Under the pieces are notes generated by a model, which worked only from the letters and a program-made list of their open reading frames with translations, made no database searches and was not told the origin of the DNA. From assembly GCA_965226245.1 (NCBI GenBank), contig CBDDCL010000015.1, positions 1,364,001 through 1,428,000 of the forward strand: a stretch of DNA of 64,000 nt, given 5' to 3'. Of the stretch, positions 36,640-45,266 are shown piece by piece; position 1 is the first letter of the stretch; each line of letters starts with the position of its first letter. The stretch comes from CBDCYS01 sp965226245 (GTDB lineage Bacteria > Acidobacteriota > Terriglobia > Bryobacterales > UBA6623). Made by a program: the position numbers and the translations under genes.

Positions 36640-37416
36640 CTAGGAAATCGTCACACCTCCATCGACCACGATCGTCTGGCCGGTGATGTAGCCGGAGGCG
36701 GCTGTAGCCAAGAACAACACCACTCCCTTGAGTTCGCCAGGTCTGCCAATGCGGCCCATGGGCACTTTGGCTTCATAACGCTCTTGATACTGGGCTAGCA
36801 GCTTTTCCGTCATGCGGGACGGGAAAAATCCCGGTGCCACGGCATTGACGCGAATGCCGTGTTGCCCCCATTGGCTGGCCAGCTCGCGCGTCATCCCCAT
36901 GACACCTGCCTTGCTGGCCGCGTAGCCGACGATGCCGGCCTCGGGAATCGAGCCTCCCTTGAGTCCCGCAATCGAGGCAATGGTGACAATCGTTCCCGAT
37001 TCGCGGCTGAGCATGTGGCGGCCGACCGCTTGCGAGAAAATCCAAGCCCCGGTGAGGTTGACATCGATGACGGAACGCCACCTCTCGATCGGCATTTCCT
37101 CGGCACGGGCGCCCCAGGTGATGCCGGCGTTGTTCACCAGCACGTCAATCGCTCCGAATGACTCGATGCACTCATCGATCGCCCGCTGGACCTGCTCTGG
37201 ATCGGTGACATCGCAAAGCGTACCTTCGCAGCGAAAGCCGCGTTTTTGGAATTCCTCGACCGTCGGAGAGAGCCATTGATCGCGCCTTGCCAGCAGGAAT
37301 ATGGAAGCTCCCGCCTCGGCCAAACCCTCGGCAATTTCCGCTCCCAAACCGCGCGAGCCCCCGGTCACAAGCGCCGTTTTACCGCTGAGGTCGAATAAGG
37401 ATTTCACGTCCGTCAT
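36640..37416 (-). CDS. Short-chain dehydrogenase/reductase (gluconate 5-dehydrogenase-like)
   Basis: 258 residues. NAD(P)-binding T-G-G-S-R-G-L-G, N-N-A-G-I near 91, catalytic S (I-A-S-I-A-G), Y-x-x-x-K (Y-A-A-S-K-A-G), and the C-terminal G-Q-T-I-V-V-D-G-G. The sequence style is close to gluconate 5-dehydrogenase / 3-oxoacyl reductase homologues. Its neighbour is an enolase-superfamily sugar-acid enzyme on the same strand, supporting a role in sugar-acid metabolism. Confidence 0.88.
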   Translation of the reverse strand: MTDVKSLFDLSGKTALVTGGSRGLGAEIAEGLAEAGASIFLLARRDQWLSPTVEEFQKRGFRCEGTLCDVTDPEQVQRAIDECIESFGAIDVLVNNAGITWGARAEEMPIERWRSVIDVNLTGAWIFSQAVGRHMLSRESGTIVTIASIAGLKGGSIPEAGIVGYAASKAGVMGMTRELASQWGQHGIRVNAVAPGFFPSRMTEKLLAQYQERYEAKVPMGRIGRPGELKGVVLFLATAASGYITGQTIVVDGGVTIS

Positions 37417-37521
37417 GGGAGGTTAGTTTAGCAATTCGCGGGGGCACAACGACGGCAGGGGACGGACTCAGGCGACCCATAGCGACTCAGCAAGCTCTTA
37501 TCAGAACAGGCAACCCGCTTC

Positions 37522-37616
37522 GTTGCGCTTGCTCGCCGTGCTCAACGTACTGTCACGTACGCCTCCGCTCGTCAAGCGGCGCGCGCCTCGTACTGACGCA
37601 CCTCTCACGCACTTCG
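37522..37616. repeat. GC-rich dispersed repeat, copy 1
   Basis: Shares with 55772-55861 the blocks GTTGCGCTTGCTC, GTACGCCTCCGC, CGGCGCGCGCCTCGTACTGA and CCTCTCACGCACTTCG. GTAC-containing arms (ACGTACTG / CTCGTACTGACG) and the GCGCGC core make it partly palindromic. It lies between two minus-strand genes. Confidence 0.7.
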
Positions 37617-37642
37617 CCTCGCCACCTGGTGAGAAAAGCGGG

Positions 37643-38728
37643 CTAGGGCTCAAACCGGTCGAGCGATTCTTCATTGAACTCCAGTCCCAACCCCGGAGCT
37701 TGGGGTAAGACGATTTCGCTGTTTTCGAGTCGCGGCGGCTCCTTGAACAGCGGCAAACTCCAGGGCATGTGCTCAACGATCAACCCGTTTGGAACAGCCG
37801 CTACCGCATGGGCCAGCACCTCCGGCGCTAGATGGCTGACCACCGGCAGATTGTAAGCCTCGGCAAGGTGAGCAATCTTCATCCAGGGCGTGATGCCCCC
37901 GGCGCGAAGCAAGTCAATCATCACGATATCGACCGAGCGGCGCTCCAGCATGTGCCGGAACGGAGGGATACCGTAGTGATATTCTCCGGCGGAAATGGGC
38001 GTGTCCAGAGCATTGGCGATGTGCGCAAGTCCGTCGTAGTCCTGGTGATGGATGGGGTCTTCGAGCCAGAACAGGTTGCACTTCTCCATCTCACGGCCCA
38101 CAGCGATCGAGCGGTTCACGTCCCAGGCCTGGTTGATGTCGACCATCAGGCCGATCTCGTCACCCACTGCGTCCCGCAACGCCCTCATGCGAGTGATTTC
38201 CTTCGCGGCGCTGTCTTCGCCGCCCATGCGGAATTTCATGGCCCGAAAACCCTCTTCCACCAGCTTGGCCCCGGTTTCCGCGAGCGCCGCGGCGTCGTAG
38301 GTGCGCCAAAGGAAGCCGCTGGCATAGCTGGCGATGCGATCCCGGAAGCCGCCCAGCAACTTGTAGACCGGCTGCCCGAGCGCTTTGCCCTTGATGTCCC
38401 ACAGCGCCACGTCGATCGCCGCCACGGCGCGGGTGATCGTGCCTGCCGGCGCGCCCTTGCCGCCGAACTCGAGCAGCTTTGCTCCAATGGCCTCCACATC
38501 GAGCGGGTCGTCACCGATCGTGTGCTGGGCGAGGGCATCAATCGCTTCCTTGAGCGAGTTGAGCATAGCCCGGCCAACGAACCCGGCGTAGCCAATGCCC
38601 TCGACGCCGTCATCGGTTCGAAGCTGCAAGGTGACGAAATTCGCCATGGCGGCCCCCGGGCCGTCACGGACGGGATCCGCCGTTTTGGCGGGGCAGGCGA
38701 GGCGGGTTTGGAAACTAGCGATTCTCAT
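37643..38728 (-). CDS. Enolase-superfamily (mandelate racemase/muconate lactonising type) enzyme
   Basis: 361 residues. N-terminal capping domain ~1-120, then the barrel: K-F-R-M-G-G near 165 (K-x-R in place of K-x-K), and metal ligands D in M-V-D-I-N-Q-A-W-D, E in W-L-E-D-P-I and E in S-A-G-E-Y-H-Y. A late H occurs in V-S-H-L-A-P-E. The His and K-x-R make a sugar-acid dehydratase more likely than a cycloisomerase; the substrate cannot be told. Adjacent SDR gene on the same strand. Confidence 0.82.
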   Translation of the reverse strand: MRIASFQTRLACPAKTADPVRDGPGAAMANFVTLQLRTDDGVEGIGYAGFVGRAMLNSLKEAIDALAQHTIGDDPLDVEAIGAKLLEFGGKGAPAGTITRAVAAIDVALWDIKGKALGQPVYKLLGGFRDRIASYASGFLWRTYDAAALAETGAKLVEEGFRAMKFRMGGEDSAAKEITRMRALRDAVGDEIGLMVDINQAWDVNRSIAVGREMEKCNLFWLEDPIHHQDYDGLAHIANALDTPISAGEYHYGIPPFRHMLERRSVDIVMIDLLRAGGITPWMKIAHLAEAYNLPVVSHLAPEVLAHAVAAVPNGLIVEHMPWSLPLFKEPPRLENSEIVLPQAPGLGLEFNEESLDRFEP

Positions 38729-39154
38729 GGTTCTCCAGAAGCGAGATCATACCAAGATCTCGAGCGGGTTTTGGCGGAGCAATGACTGCGGCGCACAACC
38801 CTTGGGCGGCCGGCGCTGATCGTGAGCCGGTCCTCCGCGACGAACAGGCCAGCCCGTCCGCACCGTTCCATACGCGAGGTTTAGTTCAAATGACTGCCTG
38901 AAATAGGTACCGCTGCGTCATTGAACGCAAACCGGAACTCGGGCACAATCCTCATAGACGATCACCATGGAACGCAACATCAGCAAGTACGGGGCAGGCC
39001 GCACGCGGCCTTTTGTCAGCTCTCCGGGGCGCCATGGCCACTCCGCCGGGGGAGCAGGGATCAACACCCGAAGGGAGAAATTTGACTCTGGCGTCGTTCC
39101 AATTTGAACCGTCGTAGTGTGGCTCTTGACGGCCGCGAAATTGGGAGAAATCAA
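38729..39154. other. Non-coding stretch
   Basis: 426 bases between the enolase-superfamily gene and an exported-protein gene. No family pattern in any frame. GGGAGAAATC just before 39155 is the ribosome-binding site of the next gene. Confidence 0.45.
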
Positions 39155-39178
39155 ATGAAGCGAATCCTATTAATTTTT

Positions 39179-40205
39179 ATGGGGTATTTAGTTGACTCCA
39201 GTAGCCACTACATCTTGGGGGTGGGGGTGCCGGCCCTGGTGGCCTCGACCATTGTCTTATAGGGAGCAGGGTCGGCGGCGACCGCCTGCTGGAGGAGGCG
39301 ATAGAAAAGTTTGCCGCGCGACCGTGAGGTCCGCCGGTTGAAGCGGAACGTGAACTCGTCCAGGTAGTAGTCCAAATACTCGTGACTGACAGCCCCCTGG
39401 TGGGTCCCCAACAGCCAGCGCTTTAGCAGAGAGGCGACACGATGGACTCTCGGCAGCAGCTTACTCGCCGATTGCCGCTTCCCGCGCAGCACGGTGACTT
39501 CATGGCGGTATCCTTTGTTCTCCAATCCCGCATAGCCTTCCCAGCCGTCGGTGTGCACGAGGCTGCCAGGTTGGATAGCTTCTTCGACAAAGGCTTCCAA
39601 GCTCGCCGCTGAGGCATCCGCGATCCGACGGAGCCGGATGCGACCCATACCGCGCCCATCCTCCTCGGCAGCAACCGCAACTAACGCTTTGCCAACCATT
39701 TCGCGACCTCGGACGCCCTCTTCGACTCCGCCCACATACGTTTCGTCCACCTCCACCCGGCCGACCAGCCGATTGCGACCGGGGCGCACCATGGCGCGGC
39801 GGAACTTGTGCAGCCAGGTCCAGGCGGTTACATAGCTACCCAAACCCAAGACCCGCTGCAACTCCAGCGCGCTGGCCCCGCCTTTTTGCGTTGTCACCCA
39901 CCAAGCCGCCCGGAACCACAACGTCAAGGGCTTGCGGGTGTCCTGGAAAATCGTGCCCGCCGTCACCGAGGCCTGGTAACCGCAGTCGGCGCAGAGCAGC
40001 AGATTGCGTTTGCTGGCCCGTGAGGACTGGATCCCACAGCGCGGGCACACGAACCCCTCCGGCCAGCGCAGCTTCAGCAGGTACTCCCGGCACGCCTCCT
40101 CGGTCGAGAATCGAGCTTCCAACTCGACGAGGTTTCGGGGGTAGTCCTCCTTCATGCCCCCAACCACAACATATTGTGGCTACTGGAGTCAACTAAATAC
40201 CCCAT
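39179..40205 (-). mobile_element. IS1595-family element, copy 3
   Basis: Complete 1027 bp copy with the same ends as the others, flanked by TTAATTTTT on both sides (39170-39178, 40206-40214), a 9 bp duplication rather than 8. It sits in the signal-peptide codons of an exported protein gene. Confidence 0.96.
39208..40167 (-). CDS. IS1595-family transposase, copy 3
   Basis: 319 residues, same as the other copies except one Trp-to-Arg change (S-S-R-A-S-K for S-S-W-A-S-K) near residue 50 in the zinc-ribbon region. Otherwise complete. Confidence 0.94.
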   Translation of the reverse strand: MVGGMKEDYPRNLVELEARFSTEEACREYLLKLRWPEGFVCPRCGIQSSRASKRNLLLCADCGYQASVTAGTIFQDTRKPLTLWFRAAWWVTTQKGGASALELQRVLGLGSYVTAWTWLHKFRRAMVRPGRNRLVGRVEVDETYVGGVEEGVRGREMVGKALVAVAAEEDGRGMGRIRLRRIADASAASLEAFVEEAIQPGSLVHTDGWEGYAGLENKGYRHEVTVLRGKRQSASKLLPRVHRVASLLKRWLLGTHQGAVSHEYLDYYLDEFTFRFNRRTSRSRGKLFYRLLQQAVAADPAPYKTMVEATRAGTPTPKM

Positions 40206-40943
40206 TTAATTTTTATCAGCTCTACTATGCTGACCTGGGCGCAGCAAGAGAAGACAGTCTTATGCCACGTTCCTGGCGGCGACCTGTCCAAAGCAGTAAC
40301 GATTGAGACCGCAAACCCCAGTGCGCATATTGATATTGCCACCGGCATGGGCGTTCGGCAACATGAGTTGGACTCCATCGGGCCTTGTGCGGTTGTGCCG
40401 CCGCCGCCGCCTCCTCCTCCTCCTCCGCCACCGCCGCCGCCGCCTCCTCCGCCGCCTCCTGATCCTCCCGCGCCGGAAACAAACCCGTCTACGGGATCGC
40501 ACCATCGAAGAACGAAGGCGGATGAGCCGGGATTGATCAGTTGCGTGCTGTTCGTCGCCTACTGGGAAGATCCGCTGCTCATATTGACCAATGTGACCGA
40601 CGAGGACGGTTACGTTTCCGTACGAACCATTACGCCGGACCGCAAGGAAGTCAGCGAAATCCAGGTGCCGGCACGGGGCCGGGCGGAACTCGACAACGCG
40701 GACCCGATGATCCGCGGTTTCCTGGAGGTCAAGGCTTACGTCACCGATATCCGCAGCGTGCTGGAGCACGATCGTCCAGGCAAAGGACTAACCCGTGAGT
40801 ATGGTTTGCCCTGTTGGGACGGCTCCGCTATCCCCGTCTACGGACAGTGGGGTGTATTCGAAATGAGAGACTGGTGGTCCGCCGCAGGGCCAAATTAGAA
40901 CGGTTGATTGATTACCTTTTCAGCAAAACCACGCTTCGTCATG

Positions 40944-40977
40944 ACGGCCCTGGAGCCTTCCAGGGCCGTTTTCTTTT
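40944..40977 (+). terminator. Rho-independent terminator
   Basis: Stem ACGGCCCTGGA / TCCAGGGCCGT followed by TTTCTTTT, 45 bases after the exported-protein stop at 40898. Stem length and T run are typical. Confidence 0.85.
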
Positions 40978-41092
40978 GTGGCGGTTTTATGCACCCTAAC
41001 CCCTGCTTAACTCTGGGCCGGCCTCTGGTTTTCTCGAAAGGGCACTACCAGGGAATGTTCTCCTCGCTTTTTCCGTGGAGATATTGTCAAAT

Positions 41093-42476
41093 GTTGTGGA
41101 TGGGCGAGGTCAGGCGGCGTTCTCCTGAACCATCAAACCGTCCTTGAATTCCTTTCCATTTAAGACATGCACAATCACTTCTGAACCGTTCAGGCGCCGC
41201 CAGTGGCGCTCGGCCTGGCGGGCCAGCATGAAGACCATCGTCAACGACGCTTCCCGGCTGCCGCACCCCTTCGTTCGCCGTTGCCGCAATCGCACCGTCG
41301 CAAAGGTGGACTCGATCGGGTTCGTCGTCCGCAAGTGCCCCCAGTGCTCGGCCGGAAAGTCGTAAAAAGCCAGCAGCACTTGGCGGTCTTTGTCCAGGCA
41401 CTCGACCGCTTTGGGAAACTTCTTTTCATATAAGTTCTTGAAACAGTCCAGCTCGTCCTCCGCCGTCTGCCGGCTCTCGGCAAGATAGATGTCGCGCAGC
41501 GCCTGCTTGGCTTTGCCCTGCATGCTCCGCGGCAGCTTATGGAGCACGTTGGCCGTCTTGTGCAGCCAGCAACGCTGCTCCCGGGTCGCTGCATAGACCT
41601 TGCGCAAGGCCGCCCAGAAGCTCATCGCGCCGTCGCCCACCGCCAACTTCGGCGGCAACTCGAGCCCCTGCCGTTTCAAGTCCTCGAGCAACTCCCGCCA
41701 CGACAGCTCGCTTTCGCGAAAGCCGTCGTGCACCGCCAGCAGCTGTTTGCGGCCGTCTTCGAGCGCGCCCATCACAACCAGCAAACACTGCCGTTCATCG
41801 TCCAGACGGACGTTCGAGTAGATGCCGTCGGCCCAAATGTAAACAAACCGCTGGCCGCTGAGGTCGCGCTTCGACCAAGCCTCGTACTCGCGCCGCCAGA
41901 CTTCTTTGAGACGCACCACCGTCGTCGCCGACAGGCCCGGAGCGTCAGGCCCCCGCAAGGCCTCCAGCGCCTCGCTGAAATCGCCCGTCGAGATCCCTTT
42001 CAGGTACAACCAGGGGATCAGTTCTTGGACGCTTTTCGTGCGCCGCAGGTACGGCGGCAGGATCTCGGAAGTGAAACGGAAGCGTTGGCCCCGCTCATCG
42101 ACTCGGCGATCGTCGACCCGCGGGGCCCGGATCTTGAGCTGACCCGCGCCGCTGACGATGGTGCGCTCGCGGGCGTGACCGTTGCGCACCACCAGCCGCC
42201 GGCCGTCCTCGCCGGCTTTGTGCTGATGCGCTTCGATGTAGGCGCTCACTTCCTCTTCGATAGCCTTGACGAGCATCTGGCGTGCTCCTTGGCGCAGCAC
42301 TTCATCCCAGGGCGAGGGTTTCTTTCCATCAATGACTTGGGGGTTGACTTGACTGCTGCTCTCAGCAGCTTCACACTGACTCATGGCGTATCCTCCTTGT
42401 TCCTTTCCAGGAAACGATTGAGTTGATTCCTCAACCGTCAGGATACGCCACCTTCCCTCAGCCGCTCATCCACAAC
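41093..42476 (-). mobile_element. IS256-family element
   Basis: Ends GTTGTGGATGGGCG (left) and, read inward, GTTGTGGATGAGCG (right), a good inverted pair around the mutator-type transposase. Flanks TGTCAAAT and TTTTGGTT do not match, so no 8 bp duplication is left. Confidence 0.82.
41110..42384 (-). CDS. IS256-family (mutator-type) transposase
   Basis: 424 residues. Signature parts: A-D-G-I-Y near 190 (first Asp), V-G-D-G-A-M near 250 (second Asp), C-W-L-H-K near 275 and T-T-N-P-I-E-S-T-F near 360 (Glu). Intact. Confidence 0.95.
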   Translation of the reverse strand: MSQCEAAESSSQVNPQVIDGKKPSPWDEVLRQGARQMLVKAIEEEVSAYIEAHQHKAGEDGRRLVVRNGHARERTIVSGAGQLKIRAPRVDDRRVDERGQRFRFTSEILPPYLRRTKSVQELIPWLYLKGISTGDFSEALEALRGPDAPGLSATTVVRLKEVWRREYEAWSKRDLSGQRFVYIWADGIYSNVRLDDERQCLLVVMGALEDGRKQLLAVHDGFRESELSWRELLEDLKRQGLELPPKLAVGDGAMSFWAALRKVYAATREQRCWLHKTANVLHKLPRSMQGKAKQALRDIYLAESRQTAEDELDCFKNLYEKKFPKAVECLDKDRQVLLAFYDFPAEHWGHLRTTNPIESTFATVRLRQRRTKGCGSREASLTMVFMLARQAERHWRRLNGSEVIVHVLNGKEFKDGLMVQENAA

Positions 42477-42616
42477 TTTTGGTTATATCTCGCTGAGCAC
42501 GGTCTTGGCCCCTGTACGAGAGTTTTCTTGAGCTTCTCCTTCCCCCTCCCTCAATGTCGAGTCCGGGGCCGTCAGGCCCCGCTCCGGACAGCGCTGTTCC
42601 CAGCAGCGCTCTAGCT

Positions 42617-42913
42617 CTAGCCCCGCGAGCGGCAGGCGTCCAGCAGTTTTCTTTTGCGTTGTTGCATCCGCAGAGCGCATTCGGTATCGCTCATCCGCAG
42701 CGCCTGTTGCTCCATCCTGGCCGCGCTGATGCCTTCCTTCAAGCTGTCTTTTTTCGGCAGACCCAGATACTTTTGGGCGCGCAGGACGCCTTCGACCAAG
42801 CCGTAAATCTGCTTGCGGCCGGTGCCGGCGAAGCTGAGAGAGTTGCTGGCAACGAGAAACTCTCGCATCTCGGCCAGGGTGAGACGTTCGGCATGCTGCA
42901 TGGTGACTTGCAT
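42617..42913 (-). pseudogene. Transposase/integrase N-terminal remnant
   Basis: The first half (L-T-L-A-E-M-R-E-F-L, F-A-G-T-G-R-K-Q-I-Y-G-L-V-E) resembles the N-terminus of IS481/integrase-type transposases that start with a short L-x-x-F-L segment. The second half does not match and no catalytic core follows. Both the IS256 element and the Fic transposon lie next to it. Assignment from memory. Confidence 0.45.
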
Positions 42914-43033
42914 TCACCCGCATTGTGCCCTGACCCGTCCTGCTCGCTTTCAGGATCATCTTGTGTTGGAAACACTCCCGCCCTTCAGGCTCATCTTGCA
43001 TTGGACAATTCTATCCCGGCAGCGGGTAGTGTC

Positions 43034-43864
43034 TCAGTTTGAATCCATGAGCCCGATAATTTCTTCGAGCGACCAAACGTGATCCGAAACGCCCGCCTCC
43101 ATCGCGGGCGTGACGCGTAGGCTCTTGTGAATCCTCGCGAAGTTGTAGTGCATGAAATGAATTGCTACGGCATGTGCGTGGTTCTCGACCTTTTTGCTGA
43201 ACGCGTTGGTCAGCCGAGTGAACCGACGCATGGACATCCGCATCGTCAAGTTCTGGCGCTCAACGTAGCTGGTCGAGATGTGATCACCATCGGGGCTGCC
43301 CTGAACAGTCCGGCGCTTCGTGCCGTTGCATTTCGGGGGGCTGTAACGCTGCTCCTGAGTCTTGTCTTCACCATACAGCTTGATGAGCATCGCGTAGTCG
43401 ATGTTCGCCCCAAAGGCGTCGTCTACCGCTTCTAGGTATACCTTCAAGCCGTCAGTGGTCAACTGAACGCGACGCGCTAGCCGGGGGGCTAGGTCGTTCA
43501 TGAACTCCCACGCGCTGCCTGCGGCCCGGTCTCCCGTGAACCAACTCGGGATCAGCTTCGTGTCCGCACAAATGGCCGTCCAGGTCCACACGTCACCGTA
43601 GCCAAACTCGCCCTGCTTCTTCTCCGGTACGTTCTTCTGCTTGCTGTAGCAGAACGACCAGATCTCGTCGCACTGAATCCGCTTGCAGGGCAAGTTTCGC
43701 ATGGCTTCATCCTGATACTTGGCGCAAGCAAGACCGAGGTCCACCAGCAACTTGGTGACGGTGTTGATCGACACGTCCGCCATACGGTTCGTGGACCGGA
43801 GGCTGCAACCCTCGACTAGCGCCGAAAGAATCTGAACGCGCTTGGCTGTCTTGAGTCTGTTCAT
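43034..43864 (-). CDS. IS1-type transposase of the Fic transposon
   Basis: 276 residues from the ATG at 43864. Marks: an N-terminal helix-turn-helix (S-I-N-T-V-T-K-L-L-V-D-L-G), Q-C-D-E-I-W-S-F (first Asp), T-T-D-G-L-K-V-Y (second Asp), and S-T-S-Y-V-E-R-Q-N-L-T followed by R-R-F-T-R-L-T-N-A-F-S-K (IS1-type Glu region). The stop lies within the left terminal repeat. It appears complete, so the transposon may still be mobile. Confidence 0.9.
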   Translation of the reverse strand: MNRLKTAKRVQILSALVEGCSLRSTNRMADVSINTVTKLLVDLGLACAKYQDEAMRNLPCKRIQCDEIWSFCYSKQKNVPEKKQGEFGYGDVWTWTAICADTKLIPSWFTGDRAAGSAWEFMNDLAPRLARRVQLTTDGLKVYLEAVDDAFGANIDYAMLIKLYGEDKTQEQRYSPPKCNGTKRRTVQGSPDGDHISTSYVERQNLTMRMSMRRFTRLTNAFSKKVENHAHAVAIHFMHYNFARIHKSLRVTPAMEAGVSDHVWSLEEIIGLMDSN

Positions 43865-43933
43865 ACTGAATATTATACTTGAGCGATAAGGCTTTGTCAA
43901 CACTTTCCTCTGTGGAAAATGCGATATATACAG

Positions 43934-43981
43934 TTGACAACTGCCCTAGGATACAGTTATCATATGTACCATAGGCAGTTG
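43934..43981 (+). promoter_or_regulatory. fic promoter with overlapping inverted-repeat operator
   Basis: TTGACA (43934-43939), 18 bases, TATCAT (43958-43963) form a good sigma-70 promoter. Inverted arms CAACTGCC (43938-43945) and GGCAGTTG (43974-43981) start inside the -35 box and end past the expected transcription start. A repressor bound here would block transcription. The Fic protein has a winged-helix-like C-terminus that could bind it. Confidence 0.6.
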
Positions 43982-43994
43982 GTAAATAGCAATT

Positions 43995-45182
43995 ATGCTC
44001 TTCACTACCCCCAAGCTGACTTCACGCGAGATGGAGGTGATTCACAGAATTGGCGAACTCAGGAAGAGCCTGAGCTACGCGGTCCGCGACCCCGTACGTT
44101 GGCAGGTATTATTGAGCCGGGCAGAGTTCGCTCGTGCCGTCAAGGCCTCAAACAGCATTGAAGGGTACAACGTGACAGTAGATGACGCTATTGCTGCATA
44201 CGAAGGTGAGGAACCCCTAGATGCCGAAACTGAAACTTGGATGGCCACTGTCTGCAATAGCAGAGCTATGACATATGTGCTTCAGCTCTCGAATGACCCG
44301 CATTTTCAATACTCTACAGATCTTATCCGAAGCCTACACTTCATGATGCTGGAGTACGACCTAGCGAAGAATCCAGGGAGGTGGAGACCTGGGCCAATCT
44401 CAATCCGCGATAGCGAAACTACCCAGCTAGCGTACGAAGCACCAGACGCAGAATATGTTCCAGGGCTCATGGATGAACTGATTGACTCGCTAAACAGACA
44501 GGATGATGATGAAGTGGATCTCGTCCGTGCTGCGATGACGCACTTAAACCTCGTGATGATTCACCCGTTCTCCGACGGAAATGGCCGAATGGCTCGTTGC
44601 ATCCAGACCCTTACGTTGGCCCGAACTGGAGTTCTAGCACCACAATTTTCTAGCATCGAACTGTATCTGATGAGGCACAAACGCCACTACTACGACGTAC
44701 TTGCTGAGGTCGGCGCTGGTGCATGGAATCCTGGACGAGACACGCTTCCGTGGGTACGATTCTGCCTCAAAGCACATTTCTACCAAGCTACTCGCCTGCT
44801 ACGTCATTTGCGTGAAATGAAACGCCTCTGGGATGAGTTAGAAACCGAGATTAAGCATCGTCGGCTACCAGAAAGAATGCTTCTTGCAGTTACAGACGCA
44901 GCGGTTGGATTCAGGGTGCGCAACGGCACCTATCGACGTGCCGCAGAACTAGGGAGACAGCTCGCCAGTAGAGATCTCGCTGCGCTTGTCAAAGCGGACC
45001 TTCTGATTGCCCACGGAGACCGAAAGGGCCGGTATTACCTAGCTGCTGATTCTGTAAAAGATATTCGGATTCGAACCAGAGAACCAAAGGTCATTGAAGA
45101 CCCGTTCGCAGAGAAGCCTGTTCAGGCACCCGTGTTTCCCGCCATGAAGGAGTACATGCGATCTGAGTCAGAGGCGCGGTAG
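43995..45182 (+). CDS. fic: Fic-domain protein (class II type) with C-terminal winged helix
   Basis: 395 residues. Near residue 55, S-N-S-I-E-G matches the (S/T)-x-x-x-E-(G/N) inhibitory helix, here N-terminal as in class II Fic proteins. The catalytic motif H-P-F-S-D-G-N-G-R is at ~190-200. The region ~290-370 (Y-R-R-A-A-E-L-G-R-Q-L-A, D-R-K-G-R-Y-Y-L) looks like a winged helix. Fic proteins transfer AMP (or similar) to target hydroxyls, and the inhibitory helix keeps them off. No separate antitoxin is next to it. The stop codon (TAG 45180-45182) lies inside the tRNA-like gene. It seems less GC-rich than the surrounding genes. Confidence 0.93.
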   Translation: MLFTTPKLTSREMEVIHRIGELRKSLSYAVRDPVRWQVLLSRAEFARAVKASNSIEGYNVTVDDAIAAYEGEEPLDAETETWMATVCNSRAMTYVLQLSNDPHFQYSTDLIRSLHFMMLEYDLAKNPGRWRPGPISIRDSETTQLAYEAPDAEYVPGLMDELIDSLNRQDDDEVDLVRAAMTHLNLVMIHPFSDGNGRMARCIQTLTLARTGVLAPQFSSIELYLMRHKRHYYDVLAEVGAGAWNPGRDTLPWVRFCLKAHFYQATRLLRHLREMKRLWDELETEIKHRRLPERMLLAVTDAAVGFRVRNGTYRRAAELGRQLASRDLAALVKADLLIAHGDRKGRYYLAADSVKDIRIRTREPKVIEDPFAEKPVQAPVFPAMKEYMRSESEAR

Positions 45183-45247
45183 CCAAGCGGCAAGGCACTC
45201 TCCAGCAAAGAGTTTAATCGCCGGTTCGACTCCGGTCCGCGCCTCCA
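45173..45247 (+). tRNA. tRNA-Cys-like gene with aberrant anticodon arm
   Basis: Acceptor GGCGCGG/CCGCGCC, T8 A9, D-stem GCC/GGC, T-arm GCCGG-TTCGACT-CCGGT, discriminator T and encoded CCA: the layout of bacterial tRNA-Cys. The anticodon region reads ACTCTCCAGCAAAGAGT. In the tRNA-Cys register the loop is CAGCAAA (GCA anticodon) but with A instead of U at position 33 and only three paired bases in the stem. One base to the left, a perfect 5 bp stem ACTCT/AGAGT encloses CCAGCAA, placing AGC at the anticodon position. It lies within the transposon, overlapping the fic stop by ten bases. It may be functional, recoded or a decoy. Confidence 0.72.
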
Positions 45248-45266
45248 ATCCAAGCGTAGCATGGAT

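Larger units (their letters stand above)
39155..40898 (+). pseudogene. Exported polyproline protein, interrupted by IS1595 in its signal peptide
   Basis: Removing the IS and one 9 bp duplication gives a 235-residue protein beginning M-K-R-I-L-L-I-F-I-S-S-T-M-L-T-W-A, a clear signal peptide cut by the insertion after codon 8. It continues with H-V-P-G-G-D-(L)-S-K and I-D-I-A-T-G-M-G (seen in small exported hypothetical proteins), then a run of about 21 prolines and a ~140-residue C-terminal domain (I-L-T-N-V-T-D-E-D-G-Y-V). The function is unknown. Because the IS separates the ribosome-binding site and start from the body, expression is probably lost. Confidence 0.85.

Noticed and set aside
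40390..40470. CCG/CCT repeat run as a CRISPR or microsatellite of interest
   Set aside because: It encodes the polyproline stretch of the exported protein in frame; no spacers. No CRISPR array was found anywhere.
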